This document shows positions 19,484 to 32,054 of a stretch of DNA of 64,000 nt, in pieces. The translations under genes and the position numbers were made by a program. This DNA is from Gracilariopsis chorda (Eukaryota > Rhodophyta > Florideophyceae > Gracilariales > Gracilariaceae). Location of the stretch: positions 62,001 through 126,000 of the forward strand of contig NBIV01000188.1 in the NCBI GenBank assembly GCA_003194525.1, in the 5' to 3' direction. The notes under the pieces were generated by a model. It did not search any database. It was not told the DNA's origin and saw only the letters and a list, made by a program, of their open reading frames with translations. How positions within the stretch are numbered: the first letter of the stretch is position 1; every line of letters starts with the position of its first letter.

Positions 19484-19911
19484 TTGTTTGCTTCACCATA
19501 CTCACCAAGGCGGATGGGTTTCATCATGATATCGCCATCTTCGCGATCCATACAAAAGCGCACAAGACTGACCATAGCGCAACAAATTCAAATTGCAGGC
19601 TTGCTTTTAAGAGGACATAATCCCAAAGACGTAATGAAAAAGTTTTCTGTTTGCCGAAAAACCGTCAAAAACATCAAAAAGCAGGCAAACTCTCTTCTTG
19701 GCCGCGCAGAAGAACACCATCTGTCGTTACAAAAGAAAACCCTTCACACCCCGCCATTCCCAGACATCAAACGTCATGCTCTAAATTCTGTCACCACCGT
19801 AAGAGCAGCATAAATTCCAGTTACTATGGCAGTGATACGACAAAAGGCGCTCATATTTCGGGACTAATAAAATTTCACGCCCTCAGGGAGATATGTTTAG
19901 CACTTGGTTGA
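19484..19911 (+). pseudogene. pogo/Tigger-type transposase N-terminal fragment
   Basis: The frame at 19484-19813 encodes a helix-turn-helix of the CENP-B/Tigger N-terminal type: R-T-R-L-T-I-A-Q-Q-I-Q-I followed by L-L-L-R-G-H-N-P-K-D-V-M-K-K-F-S-V and then the recognition helix (C-R-K-T-V-K-N-I-K-K-Q). A second frame to 19911 continues with I-S-G-L-I-K-F-H-A-L-R-E-I, which resembles the next helical unit of Tc5/Tigger transposases (S-G-P-x-x-x-x-K-A). The DDE catalytic part is not recognisable in the A/T-rich 0.8 kb that follows. Likely an old remnant of a Tc1/mariner-superfamily element, now frameshifted. Confidence 0.55.
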
Positions 19912-20774
19912 TTTCCAAATGTTTCGTTAATGTATTCATTGCATCAACTACGGTCCATTAACCCTTCCAATCCTATAATTCTTACCGATATGTAAATGTG
20001 TTACAACGCACAGTTGTCGAATTGGTAGTGGGTAGATAACGATCGCACTACCACACCGTTGATTTAAAGTCATGCGCTAGAGAAGATATTATCTTTTGAT
20101 ATATATCAGTTGAACAAACCCAACTCATTGGTATAAAAGTCACAAGAACAGAAACGTTTTTAAGAACGTCGTAAAATTTGTGGATAGTGATTGAGATTCT
20201 GGAGCATATTACTTCAATTTTTAATTCTGGTCACGTTTTCATCGTCCTGTAACTCTAAACAGTTTTTCACAGAGTTCTAGGTCTTTTCATCAACTTGAAG
20301 AACATCTAAAACTATGAGATGGCAAACAGTGGGACATTTAAACAACTTCATGACCACAGATTGAAAAAAAGGTATTGAACTCAAACCTAACTGTCTTGTA
20401 ACTTTACCTCAGTTTCAGAGAAGACATTGTACGAAAATGAGTGCAATGAAGACAAACTAAACAGCGCAGATGAGCGTAATGATGAAAAAGGCTTTGACAT
20501 TACTCTTGTACTTTCCGCAGAATACAAAACACTTGCCACTATTCCCTACTGCAAACGCTGGGTGTCCACCACAGATATTTATATTCCAAAACAAGGAATG
20601 GTTTGAAATCTGTTTAACACAACCGGTAGAGAAGCCAGGTTCATGAATTTATTTTCAACCTCTACTTTCATAGAGTTTGTCACGTCATGGGCCTGTTAAG
20701 TACTCACAAAGTAAGCGAAAAAGACGTCGACATTTATGAAACTTCACGCTTTTTTTGGAATTGAAGTAGCAACT
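19912..20774. other. A/T-rich stretch, no gene
   Basis: No protein-like frame. It may hold eroded remains of the Tigger-like element on its left. Confidence 0.4.
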
Positions 20775-22359
20775 TGTGGTGAGACCAATCGGGTTTCAAG
20801 TACCAGTGGGGTCGAGGGCTCGCTCTGAAGTGGGGAATTTGAGTAACCGAAGAGGTATGGCAGCACGAAACCATTACGGCGCAAAATAAACAGACGGGCT
20901 TATCGTAACCAATTGGTAGTATTGATAGTACCGCGCAGACGGGTTATTAAAGCCTATATAGTCTTAGCTAAACCAAGAGGTTGACTGTAGAAACCAGTTG
21001 GTACCACACTTAGCCAAGAGGTGCTGGCTTACCTTAACCATCATTAGTGAGGGAGCACTATACCCATTGTGGGCGCCATCACGGGACGGTGACGCAAGGG
21101 GCCAAAAGGTTGTAATAATAAAAGCCAAAAGGGTGCTCTTCGTAGCTAAAAGCCCCAAAACAAGTTGAAAACAGTGGGATCAAAAGAACTAAACCCACTC
21201 GATGAAATAAAACAACACTAGGGAGAGCAAGAGGCTCAATCCCCAAATAAAACTTCTTAACTTCTTTGTTGAAACGGCGCGCAACCCAAGAATTATGTCA
21301 AGGATCACTAAGGGTCAGACCCTCGGCTTCCGGTCAGACACTCCGGATGTGAAGTGGATTCTGCAGCCTACCTACCTCTGCACTAACCAGAAGCAGGCGC
21401 ATACAATCCTTACAGGGCTTCCCGAGGAGAGCTACTAACAGCGGGATATGCTTTCACTCTATACCCAAGCTGGCCCTTTGCAGGAAAGGTTGCACGGCAC
21501 GTCGCCTGCGGATAGCTTCCCGTCAAGTACTTCCGTCCGGAAATCACCAGGTCTTTCGACCGACACCGTTATCCGAGCAAAGCTCCGGTGGGGCTCACAG
21601 ACGACAGAAACACCTTTGGTACACACTACCCGTCTCCCGTCCACGCCTAAGGCGCTTCAACCGGTCTTAGCGACGGTACTTCCCCACCCTATTGGACAAC
21701 TAGCGGCATACGCCTCACTAGAAGCCCTTTATCCAGTGGCGAACGCCTCACTGGTTGTTAATGATAGTTGAAGTGGCTGAAGGTTGATAGGGGGTGGGGC
21801 TTAGATGTTGGTCGATTGTTTTGGTGAGTTCAGACCGAAGTCCGAAGCTCAGAACCTCTTTTTATAGTGTTTAGAGGCACTACAAACGAGCTAAATACGC
21901 ATTTCTGCTTGCTAGTTACTCATGTGTGCGTCTAGGTTACTCCATTGGCTTCTAGAGACCTCTGGAGCTGCACACTAACCAATAATAAAGCGACAATTTG
22001 CGCCAGCATCACTAAAATACTGTAGTCTTTGCTGGGCCAACAAAGCGTGCAATGTGCTAGACACTACTGGAACATTCTACACGTGTGTTCCAGCAATGTC
22101 TGGCACATTCCGCAACATTAGCGACCGACACCCATCTTAAGGATGAGCGAGGCTCAACCTCAGGTACACTCGGCTACGTGGCATACGTTGGGCCTCGCCG
22201 TATTGGCATGGGCCCACACCACAGTAGTGGCATGTAACTACCTATCTGAAAAGTAAATTAGTAAACTAATTAGTTAGGTACTCTAACCCAGGTGGCATAC
22301 TCACCAATAGGTCCAGCGCGCGTTGCACTGCCCATGTGGTCAGATCCCACTGTATCACA
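20775..22359 (-). repeat. 3' LTR of G2, split by an insertion
   Basis: 20775-21062 and 22136-22359 align in order with the 5' LTR at 31005-31558. Shared landmarks include the CCAATTGG at 20909 (31171 in the partner), the AACTAATTAGTTAGG block and the CACTGTATCACA end. Confidence 0.85.
21068..22130 (+). mobile_element. Short LTR-type element nested in the G2 LTR
   Basis: Interrupts the G2 LTR and is flanked by the 5-bp duplication CCCAT (21063-21067 and 22131-22135). A polypurine tract at about 21788-21800 precedes a candidate LTR (21806-22130) that opens TGTTGGTC and closes GACCGACA. The left end starts TGTGGGCGCC, which could serve as a primer-binding region. I see no recognisable pol in its 1.06 kb, so it is probably non-autonomous. 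Confidence 0.55.
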
Positions 22360-22374
22360 GACCCCCCTCCTACC
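22360..22374 (-). other. Polypurine tract of G2
   Basis: On the minus strand, GGTAGGAGGGGGGTC stands directly before the TGTGATAC that opens the 3' LTR. Confidence 0.7.
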
Positions 22375-22782
22375 GACAGGCACGCGCTCGTGGCTGTACA
22401 CCGTGGCCCAGCGGCCAGTGTAGGTGAACCAGTTTGGCGGCAACTCTTGCGTATGGTGCAGGATGCGTAGCCATTTGGTAATCGGGTCAACGGTCGGCCG
22501 TGCATCTTCCTGGCGGTAGATCCAGACCCCAGGGTTCCCACTTGGCCTCAACAACCTATTACACACCCGTTAGGCACTTGCCTCTTTGGAATAGCGCGAC
22601 CCTTTCCTTAAAGAATGTTCATTTTCGTTCCTTTCGGTTGACTTCTTCCCGTGGACACGTCCGCGACAGCGAAAATTTTGCCACTTGATTGGCTGACAAC
22701 TTGAACTTGGGCTGCCCTTTCACGGTTTCGGTTCCCTGCAATAGACGCCTCTACCTTCGGTCGGTATTACCTATTCGGTCTA

Positions 22783-25416
22783 TTGTGGGTGCGACGTAGG
22801 CGCGCTACGCGATTGCCCGTTGGTATTCCTCCCAATTGGTTAGTGCTGATCCAACACGTCATGCGTCCCCCACCCGAAGAAGTGGTAAACCTTTTGGACT
22901 TAGAAGAGCGAGAAGCCTCGCCAGCACACCCACCGATTGGTTCTGGGGAGCCACCACCGCGGCGTCATGCTCCTCTCACGCCTACACAGGACATCGATAC
23001 CAAGGGGGATGGGCCAGATATCCACTCAGGTCACTCTGAGCGGAGGGAACCACCTTCCACCCTTCGGCGTTTTCTCCGTGCCTCGAGGCCGTTCACCGAT
23101 GGGTCACAGCCAACAGGCGAAGGGACGGGGACTCCTCCAGCGTTCTGAGAACCAGGTGGCGATCCCTATTTAATCACTCCGAACGACTCCCCTCGTCGGT
23201 CTCCTTCCTCTTTTCCAACCGGATTTCACACAGGCCCAATTGGTTTGTCGTCCGCAATGAACCATCACCCTCGGATGGGTTCTTAAGGGGGCATTTCCAA
23301 ACGTTTTACTCGGTTCCAATCCCGGTGAGGTTCACAGACTCCCAGTAGTGGTCGAGGCCGTGGTCGCGGACACCCTTTCGGCTTCTCAGAGCAACTATCC
23401 AGACCTGGTTCCGAGTCCTGGGACTTCTCACACCGCTCCGGCAGCTGTTTTGCATATTGGTCAACCTAGTCCGCGTCCTCTTCCCGTTGTTGAAATGTTT
23501 CACCGCCAAGGTGGTTATAGAACTGCTCTGGAGGACATTGATCCCCGCATCTTCGATTCCAATTATTGGCCTATCAATGCCAACGTTCAGGCTCCAGACA
23601 AATACCGTTGACCCTCCGGTACCTATGTCACTTACAGCCGATTAAATTGCGAGTGCCTAGCGCAGATTCCCACCTATAGGGCTCTTCCACTACCTGGTAG
23701 CCGAAACCGGTAGCTCAACCGATCAGCTTTGTTTGATGCCAAGTGGCTTCATACACTCTTCGTGTATGTTATACCTCCGATGGTTCCGTCTGACCTTCCC
23801 TTCGTCAACGGTGCCCAAGAGGTAAATTAATTCCGCCGAGTGGTTTTATCCCTACACGATATGGATCCTCATCCTGCAGCCATGCGGTGTCACTTTGACT
23901 TGGGTTGCTTCGACAAACCGTTGCATACCAACTGGTTTATGGACCGTGAACGGTGGGCTGGGGACTCACCTGACGAGTCCTGCCTTCGTCACCGCCGGAC
24001 TAACGTGCGGACTATGCACACGTACAACCTAGTGGAATTCTTCTCGCAAGACAATGCGATGCGCCGTAAGATGCATGTGCCACGACGAAGTTGGTGGGAA
24101 TACTACGAATTATGCCAGTCCTGGGACGTCCCAACCCCTCCAGTTTTAGCCTACTTTGGCAGTGCTATTATCGATAGCTCTCCTTTTGCAGGTACCGTTT
24201 GTACCATTGCCCTTGCGGAGTTTGCAACCATGACGGCTCTTCTATCCTTCCAGTAGGCTCGAGAGGGCGTGACTTGGCTTACTCAGTCTAATGATCTACC
24301 TTTCTGGCCCACACTCTGTATCCTGTTGGTCGTATCTTTCGTATGTCGAAATACCAGTTGGGGATCGTACGCAACGAACTTGGAGCAGAAAAACAGGTAA
24401 GAGATACACCGTACTCGGTCTAGGAGCTCACCGTCATTTTGAATGTAGCTGAAAACCACTTCTGGAGAGCAGGCCAGCCGTGGACGGTATGGAACCACAA
24501 GGAACTCCACGTAGCTACGACGGAGGAGCAGATCCTCCTAGGTCGTCATGTCCATCAGGACAATGGGGACCACGAGGACGTTGCTATGCCCCAATCGGTT
24601 CTAGAGTCTTCAGCAGTGCCTGGAGCGTCCCTGTAGTGGCTACTTTACCTACTACGGTCGCGCCTCCTACTAGTCGCGGAACTCCTTCTACTCCAGCTTT
24701 TCAGGCTGTTTCCAGTCCATTCCGACCCGTTCCGGTAATTGGCCCTTTGGTTCCACGCGATTCCGGGCACCTCGACGGTATCGAAAGTGCTTTGCACCGA
24801 ATCCATCATGGTTGTCTACGGTACTTTAACAGACCGGGCCCTCCGAATGCCATTGCTGTCGTTGATGCCCTGACCAGTTACCTTCTGGTACTGACACGGC
24901 GGGAGGCTCAAAACTATGGCCTCCACCGCTTCACGGACCAATTCCAGCACGCGCTGTACCAGGCGGTGCTACAATGTGGAAGCTCTTTCCTAGATAATTG
25001 ACGATACGCCCTCGGCTGGTACTTCTTATAACCAACAGGCTGCCTTGGGGCCGGCTAAACCATTCGGTGTTCCAGCTGCGACCACACCAACTGGCTTTCA
25101 ATTACCAACTTCCACTGGCTTTAATTCCCATCCAGGTGTTCCTTGCATGGCCCCAGTCGGTACTGCGCCCCCTTTGGCTCAACCGACGCAGACCCGTCCG
25201 TTCTATCTCAATTGTCTCCCACCAATTCCGGTTACACAGGTTTTACCAGCTGGTCAAGCCAGTCCCTCGACTGGTCCGTCTCCCATGGCAGGTACTCCTG
25301 GTGGTAGCTCCAGTGCCGGTGGGTCGGCCGGTGGCGTACGTGGCCAGGGATGGAATTCGCCAGGGCCTACGTTACTTCTGGGTCGGGGGAGTGGACAGGG
25401 CGGCTATGGTACTTGA
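22783..25416 (+). pseudogene. G2 accessory ORF region, opposite strand to pol
   Basis: Several protein-like blocks follow one another on the plus strand, convergent with pol: a Trp/Arg-rich part (around 23840-24256, with W-F-M-D-R-x-R-W), a Pro/Thr-rich part and a predicted helical part (24480-25001), and a Gly/Ser/Pro-rich end (25045-25416). The order and composition match the accessory ORF of G1 at 1046-3361. Function is unknown and no enzyme motif is seen. It is broken in this copy. Its conservation in two separate elements suggests it is a true part of the family. Confidence 0.55.
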
Positions 25417-25584
25417 TCTCCGTCTGGTTATGTTCCTTAAGGTGCGGTTTCTTCGTCGCCTTTGCACAACCTTTTGGGTGACAACATGCATAAATGTATT
25501 CTGTTGTTAGCTAAGTTGTTGTTACTTCCTTTTTAGTTATTCACCCCATAGTATTTCTTCAAAAAGTTCTCCCCTCCCCCATCC

Positions 25585-25788
25585 TTATCGTCCATGCATG
25601 GCATAGGCGTTGAGGGATCCAGTTGGTGAGGTTTCATTTCGTTTGCGCCAATAACTTATGAGGAAGTTATTGGGTATGTGTTGGGGCGCTTCCATGGTGT
25701 CATGGAACGCCATCCACCCATACCACCTTAAACGGTAACAAATTCCCGATATGGTGACCTCGTGACCAACGATGGAGTCAATGACCAC
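25585..25788 (-). pseudogene. Diverged chromodomain, end of G2 pol
   Basis: Contains I-C-Y-R-L-R-W-Y-G-W and H-I-P-N-N-F-L-I-S-Y-W, aligning with Y-K-V-R-W-Y-G-Y and H-I-P-A-N-F-I-R-R-F-W of the G1 chromodomain. One of the usual aromatic-cage positions is not clearly kept. Confidence 0.6.
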
Positions 25789-25970
25789 TTCGGTTTCTGT
25801 TGGTGCATTTCCAAGAGGTTGTGTTGCCTTCCATTGTGGTGGTGTTCCATTTCCAATCGGTGAAGCAGCGGGAGCGACCGTAGGGTCGGCGTTTATCGTC
25901 CTTGTTCCAATTGGTTTAGTGCTCCCATCGGGTGAAGGACTAGAGGCCGAGTCCTTGGGAGCTTGTTGTT

Positions 25971-27242
25971 CTAATTGGGTTGATGGAGCCGGAGCAAGGG
26001 TGTTCCATCTAGAATCTCGGTTGGTACGTTGGTTTTCCGGGCTTTTGTAACCCTACCAAGCGACACGGTGTTCTCTAAACTGCCTTCCAGGATAGTTACT
26101 CTGTGGTAGTTTGCTCGTATAACCTCGTAAGGACCAGTTGACTTTGGCAGTAGCCTGGAATTTATCTCCTCCGCTACGATCCGGTCATCTTTCTCGTCCA
26201 TCCGGACTGGTGAAGCACCATTTGGTGGGACATCCACGAAACCGTAGTCCCCGACTTCCACTTTGGGAACCCTTTGCACCCTCTGGTCGAAGTACTTCTT
26301 GTACCGCTCCTGTGCTGCGGTCATCTTTGATGATGCTACTGCAAGGGTTTCCCTCAACCTTCGTAGGTCATTCCTATTCACCTGAGTGGCAGATTGTGTC
26401 CCGGAGGCGCGGCGGTTTGCCGAACCAGCTTGGACAATAATACCGGTAGGGTGACTTGACAAAAACAAATCAAAGGGATTGGTTCCCGTTGAGCGATGTA
26501 CCTGTAGGTTGTAAGCGTACATCAAGGGCTGTTCGAACTCAGCCCAATCCGATTGATGTTCAGGTACGTAATGACGCAATCGTTCCACAAATGTTTGGTT
26601 AAACCTTTCCACTTTCCCATTGGTCTGGGGGTGGTACGCCGTCGTAGAATAGTGCTTCAAACCTAACATGGTACAGACTGATTCGAAGAACCTCGAAGCC
26701 AGGTTAAGATAATTATCGGTGAGTAGTTAGAGTGGAGGACCGTACGGATATACCCATTGCTTTAGAAATGCTTCCGCTAGAGCAAGTGAGGTTGTGCTCT
26801 TGAGAGGGACTGCCCTTGTGAGCTTCTTAAACCGATCAATGACTACCATCACGTACTTATACCCCTTTGTGGTTTCTAAAAATGGTCCCAATTGGTCAAT
26901 AGCAATGAAATCCAAGGGGCTGGCCGCGAGGAATAGCTTCATGAATTTACCATGTTTTCGAATACCACCAAGGGTCTTAAAGCATGAGAGGCATGTAGCC
27001 ACATAGGTATAGACTTACTGAGCTAGCAGGGGCCAGTAGAAGTCTCTCCTTATGGTGTACTACATTCTTGTACCTCCCGGGTGACCTGCAAACCGGGGCC
27101 GGTGAGACAGGTGTAGAACCCTTTGGCGAAGCGACTTCGGAACGACCTTTTGGAGCAGGCCATCTAAGGTGGATCGCCTGACTAAATAGCCCTCATGGTC
27201 CACATCGAACTTTGTATTCTTCCGCTCAACAAGGTGTAGCAA
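25971..27242 (-). pseudogene. Integrase region of G2
   Basis: In reading order: a zinc-binding approach region (27242-27060, with L-H-L-S-H-R-P-R-F-A-G-H-P-G), the core start (27002-26727, with D-F-I-A-I-D-Q-L-G-P-F and M-V-V-I-D-R-F-K-K) and the core end (26669-25971, with T-A-Y-H-P-Q-T-N-G-K-V-E-R-F-N). H-P-Q-T-N-G-K-V-E-R is the classic site around the catalytic Glu of Gypsy integrases. It is broken in this copy. Confidence 0.8.
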
Positions 27243-27942
27243 TCACTTGCAATACTTATCGGTTGCTTGCTCTGGAAAGAATTCCTCTTTGGTAATAGGG
27301 GATTATTATACTTCCTTCACTGCAAAAACTCCACTTGGGGCATCGTTTGCGACGATAACCTGACGGAATTCTTCCTTTTCATCTAAGAAAGGTACCTAAT
27401 TCAGTTTTCCTTCCATTTCCATCCTTAACCAATTGGATAGTGAAACACGGAATATCGTCCTCCACTGCCCGGTATTGTTGTTGGTGTATCGGCTTTGCTC
27501 CAGGAACCAGGTTGATACGGTGATGCGTGGCCTTGGTCACCGCTAGGTGGCCTCATCAGATGGCACTGAACGGATCCAATAGGTCGAGGATGTTGTCATT
27601 ACAAGGTTTCCCTTCGTACCCTATGGTTACATGCTTTTTCCAAGTGGTATTTCTGTCCTGTGTCGGTGTTGCTTTGGCATTTACCGTCATAGTTGAGTTC
27701 TTGTCTTCCGCAGTTGGCTTCCCCCCATTTCCCATAGTGGAGTTCTCTGGACTAACTTAATTGTGTCAGGGTAAATATGCTACCCAGAGCAGGAGATGCG
27801 ATTCCAACAACGGTGTTTTGGGTAATCTGACCATATGGTTGCTGAAGTTGCTTAAGAATACCTGAAAAGCTTGATTCTGTATACTTTCCAAGATTCCGTT
27901 CGCCCTTATCGTCATGTGGCGTTCCAATACCTTATAGTGGCT

Positions 27943-28500
27943 TTATAGTGTTAGCAAACTCGGTCGGTCGCATACCACTTTGGCTACCACTTGGTGCATG
28001 GGTTGAATTCGAATGTACTTCGCCAATCGAACCTTATTGGGTACTGTAGCCGACGGGGATCCCTGTCTCGGACCTGATGCGGTTCTCGATTTGGGACGAC
28101 CTATAATGGCGACTCTTGCACCCTTAAGTAACAAAACCGTTCTGGTACGAGGCAGAAGTGCCCGGCCATAGTTGTTTATGAACGTACTTCCAAGGGTACA
28201 ACCCGTTGCCAATTGGTTGATCAGGATAAACCTTACCCGGACCTTAAGGTTTCCCAAGGCTACCATTAGGTCTACACTTACACGGACCGCTAATGATCAC
28301 TGATTTGCTTCCATCAAAGGGTTTGTGATGGTACTCGGTCGTACCCTTTCAAAAACGTCTGGGGATAGGAACTTCGCATTAACCAGGTTCGGTCCAGCTC
28401 CCGTATTCAAGATGGCGATACATGGAACCAAATGGGTAACAGAAAACCCAAGGGCGATGTTTACCTTGTAGTTATCATGCTTCAGAAATCAAACATGCAC
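27943..28500 (-). pseudogene. Retropepsin-like region of G2
   Basis: A block with F-I-L-I-N-Q-L-A-T-G-C-T-L-G-S-T-F-I-N-N-Y aligns with a comparable block in G3 near 33180-33260. It sits between gag and integrase, as expected for the protease. Confidence 0.5.
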
Positions 28501-29259
28501 CGATTGGTCTTCTGCTGCTTCCTCTTCGGAGACCACAGGGCGAACATCCATACAAGAACCAGCTGGTGCGGGTTGGCCTTCCGAATTTGACCGGTTGGGA
28601 TTGGCCTGCGGCCTAACCTTTAGGCGTTTTCCGCATGTGGTGGTACAGTGGCGGCTTCCTCTGCCATCTCTGCACCGGTGACTGGATTAACCTCTTGATT
28701 TCCAAGAGTTTGCTCGTCCTGAACCTGTCAGTTCCCGCCCAATTGGCCAAATGCCACCTGATGGTTATGCTGACGCACCTGCAGGAGAGCTGCTCTAACC
28801 GGATGGGCGACATTAGGACTTGTCATAGCCAAGTGGTGAGATGACTGGCAAACCAAGAAAGAAGATTTCCAGTGGGTGGATCTCTCAACGCCATCCAGGC
28901 TCCGTGCATTGGGGTCCTGTTCATCGTTTGGACACGCGCCGTATGGTGCGAAGACCACTGACTCCGAGGTGTGGTCCTAGCACTGGTTGTATGGCGAGTA
29001 ATTGTTGATCAGAGACGGACACCTGCGTGGGTGGCGTCGACACCTTCGAGGCTGATGTTACCATTGGGGACGTCCAGGCAGATGAAGGAGAGACCGATGC
29101 AGTTGCAGGCCCGTTGTGTACCAAATGGACCGTGGATTCAACTGGTGTGACATCGTGCGCCGTGTCCTCTGAAAATGACAAATAATCCACCTCCAGGATC
29201 CTCCGTTTCGGTTTATCCTTGCCAGGCTTGACAACCGTGCTGGGCTGTCTTCGACCGGG

Positions 29260-30679
29260 TCAGTGAGTGTCTCCAAGGTCTTGTGCATATCGCGCGAGCA
29301 CGTTATAATCCACTTTTCCGTTTGTCGCGAGGTAGTTTCTCACCTGCGACCTAATAGATTTGTCAATTTTATTGGCTAACGACTTCAACAGCGTGATGCT
29401 GAATCCATTACCACACTGGGAGGCTATCGCCAACAACGACATCGCCAAATCCATTTCGGTTTGTCCTGACGTCTGATGGTAGCCGAGAAGCTCAGCGTAA
29501 GCTTCCTGAATAACCTCATCTATCACGTAGGTTTCTAAAAGGGTAGTTGACGACCTGCGGATAAGTCGAACCATCCTGTTTTGGTCTTAATCGACCGACA
29601 TGGTATTTCCTTGCATCCTACTATGGAGCAAGGATCCGGCCTGCTTCTTCAAATAGAACCGAAATAATCACATGTCCGCACCTTCTGAAGGACCGTTCTG
29701 GTCACAAGCAATCTTGAACTTTGGAGAAAATCAATGATTGCAATGGGATCATCACCTGTGAAGGTAGTATCACCCATTTGGAAACCAAGCCGTTTGTACT
29801 GCTTAGTAATCTTCTGAGCCACTTGTGAGGTATACTCAGAATCTCGGTGCCGTAACCTGTAGGTCCTATAGTCAACTGCCTTGGCGAACAAGTAGTTCAA
29901 CGGGGCCGAATACCCTTCAGGTCCGAATCCGTATCGGACTCATTGTCAAAGGATGAGTCATACCGTTTGGTCTTTCCGTCATAGGTTTTCTTCACCTTCC
30001 AACGGTGTTTTTCTTCCTCGTTTTCCTACCTTCACGGTGCTCGTCATCCTCCGACGGCTCCGTATCGGTACTGTAGTCCGAGGAATCAGTGTCCAACCCA
30101 CAGCCCTTTCTCCTTCTCCTATTGGTCTTCTTTTTTCCTTTTGGTCTCCACCGCCGCTCATCCTCCGTGCTTGACTAACAACCACCATCAGGTTCATCTC
30201 CTTTGGGTCCTTGCTTGGCTCTACCAGTTGGTTCCGGAAGTTATATATACCCCAGGCCTCCGTCTACCTGAAGGTCTACCCGTTTCCGAAATGGGTCGGG
30301 AAGCTTTTCACCAGTTTATTTAATAGGAAGGTATGGCTGGATAGCCTACGTGACTGATAAAACCTGTGGGTTACCCTGAGCGGTTGGTGTCATTACCGGG
30401 ACGGTTTGCGGGCTCTGCGGGGCCACCACTTGGTGTTCCTACAGACTCCTGTACCATTTGGGCAACATGTTCCCAAGTACTCTGCTCCAGGAATTGGAAA
30501 ACCAATGCAGGTATTTGTTCGGCCAGCTGGTGTGTAGCACAGCCAACCACCATCTTGGTAACTGTATCCAAATCCAACTTGGGTAGCACCATCTTATGTT
30601 TCTCTATTTCCTTTTCTTTGACCTGTTGGTCAGATGTGGCACCGCTCCTCAGCCCCACTGGGGACGTGGTCTCTACCAA
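29260..30679 (-). pseudogene. gag-like region of G2
   Basis: Helical, charged blocks at 30679-30371 and 29574-29260 lie where gag is expected, between the 5' LTR and the protease-like region. No zinc knuckle is recognised. The assignment rests mainly on position. Confidence 0.4.
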
Positions 30680-30983
30680 ATTTGCTACCGGGGGAGCGGC
30701 ATCCTCTGCCGTCTGCTCCCTTTCGTTGGCATAGTCCTATAAGGTAGTTCCTCTCAATAGTTTCTTCGGGTTGTCCAATCTCGGTTCAACGAATCCCTGG
30801 GACGCGCCGCCGCCCGTTCCTCAACTCGATGAACCTCTGGACCTTGTGTTCGGTTGCGACATATCCAATTGGTAGACTGATGGTTCACTAAATCTCTGTC
30901 TCGTTATAACCCAACCAAATGGTGTCCAAAATACACTTCCCTCCCTAAGTTCTTCTTTCCAAAATTAATAGGTATAATTCCAC

Positions 30984-31001
30984 TTCTACGTCGGGAGACC
31001 A
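30984..31001 (-). other. Candidate primer-binding site of G2
   Basis: TGGTCTCCCGACGTAGAA on the minus strand, three bases inside the 5' LTR. It begins TGG as a tRNA-primed site should; the tRNA is not identified. Confidence 0.5.
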
Positions 31002-31004
31002 AAA

Positions 31005-31558
31005 TGTGGTATGACCAATCGGGTGCCCAGTACCAGCGGGGTAGTCCGTTTGGAAAACCTTTGGCTGGAGTGCGACGAAGGCTCGACCTGAAGGGTGGGC
31101 GTTGGATAACCGAATTGGTGTGGCAACACGAAACCACTACGGCGCAAGATAAACAGGCGGGCTTACCGTAACCAATTGGTAGTGTTGATACTACTGCGCA
31201 GATGGTTAGTAAAGCCTGAATATTCTTAGCTAAACCAAGAGGTTGACTGTAGAAACCAGTTGGTACCACACTTAGCCAAGAGGGGCTGGCTTACCTTTAC
31301 CATCCCTGGTGAGGGAGCACTGCACCCACCTTAAGAGTGAGCGATGCTGAACCTCAGGTGCACTCAGCTACGTGGCATATGTTGAGGCCGGCCCTAGTGG
31401 CATGGGCCCACATCACAGTAGCGGGGTGTCACTACCTATCTAAAATAATTAAGAAATTACTAAACTAATTAGTTAGGCACTCTAACCCACGTGGCGCACT
31501 CACCAATTGGTCCAGCTCGCGTTGCACTGCCCATGTGGTCAGATCTCACTGTATCACA
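31005..31558 (-). repeat. 5' LTR of G2
   Basis: 554 bp, TGTG...CACA when read on the minus strand, matching the split LTR at 20775-22359. Confidence 0.85.
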
Positions 31559-32054
31559 CGAATTCAAAATCTAAGAAAAATAGCATCCAGGATTATTAGA
31601 GCAAGAGAGGGTCTGCCGACCAATTACTTTTTCAAACTGTAATGTCTCGAATCCGTTTTCGAGATATCTGTAGCGCACTTCGACTTTACTGCTCTTATGA
31701 TAAACATTCTACCGTTACTAACCCTCTATGACATTTATAGATAATCTTAGAACATTTCCTGAGAAACGCAAGCTCAATAGCGGTACCTTTCATTGTATCA
31801 AATTTGGACCAAACCACAATACGTTGAAAGGACAGGATCGCCGCAAGATCTTATATGAAATCCAAATCGGTTAAGCTCTGTTGTATTAGAGCGACCGTAT
31901 GGGCTTCTATACACTGGGATGGTATAGCAGACGTCGGGGAAGGTGACGTGGTAGGGCGAGAAGGGAAAGATTGACAGTTCGCGAGAATGGAATTGACGCA
32001 CGGCGAGACCAGAAATCTGCAGCAATTCACACTTATTCGAACGAGAGAGGTGGC

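Larger units (their letters stand above)
22471..31510. repeat. Dispersed CCANNTGG motif across G2
   Basis: The exact eight-mer CCAATTGG occurs 11 times over the whole element (starts 20909, 22832, 23236, 25907, 26888, 27429, 28209, 28739, 30865, 31171, 31503), against about 0.2 expected. Counting every CCA-NN-TGG gives about 30 in the internal part, against about 2 expected. CCA-N-TGG, the G1 form, is near background (about 4). Confidence 0.85.
20775..31558 (-). mobile_element. Ty3/Gypsy chromovirus-like LTR element G2
   Basis: Pol reads on the minus strand. The right (5') LTR is 31005-31558 and the left (3') LTR 20775-22359, the latter enlarged by a nested insertion. Both LTRs start TGTG and end CACA when read on the minus strand. 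A primer-binding-site-like TGG sequence lies three bases inside the 5' LTR and a polypurine tract abuts the 3' LTR, which fixes the orientation. Recognised inside are gag-like, retropepsin-like, integrase and chromodomain regions plus a plus-strand accessory region. It is a fossil with many breaks; the LTRs differ at numerous positions, so it is old. No target-site duplication is visible at its outer edges. Confidence 0.85.
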
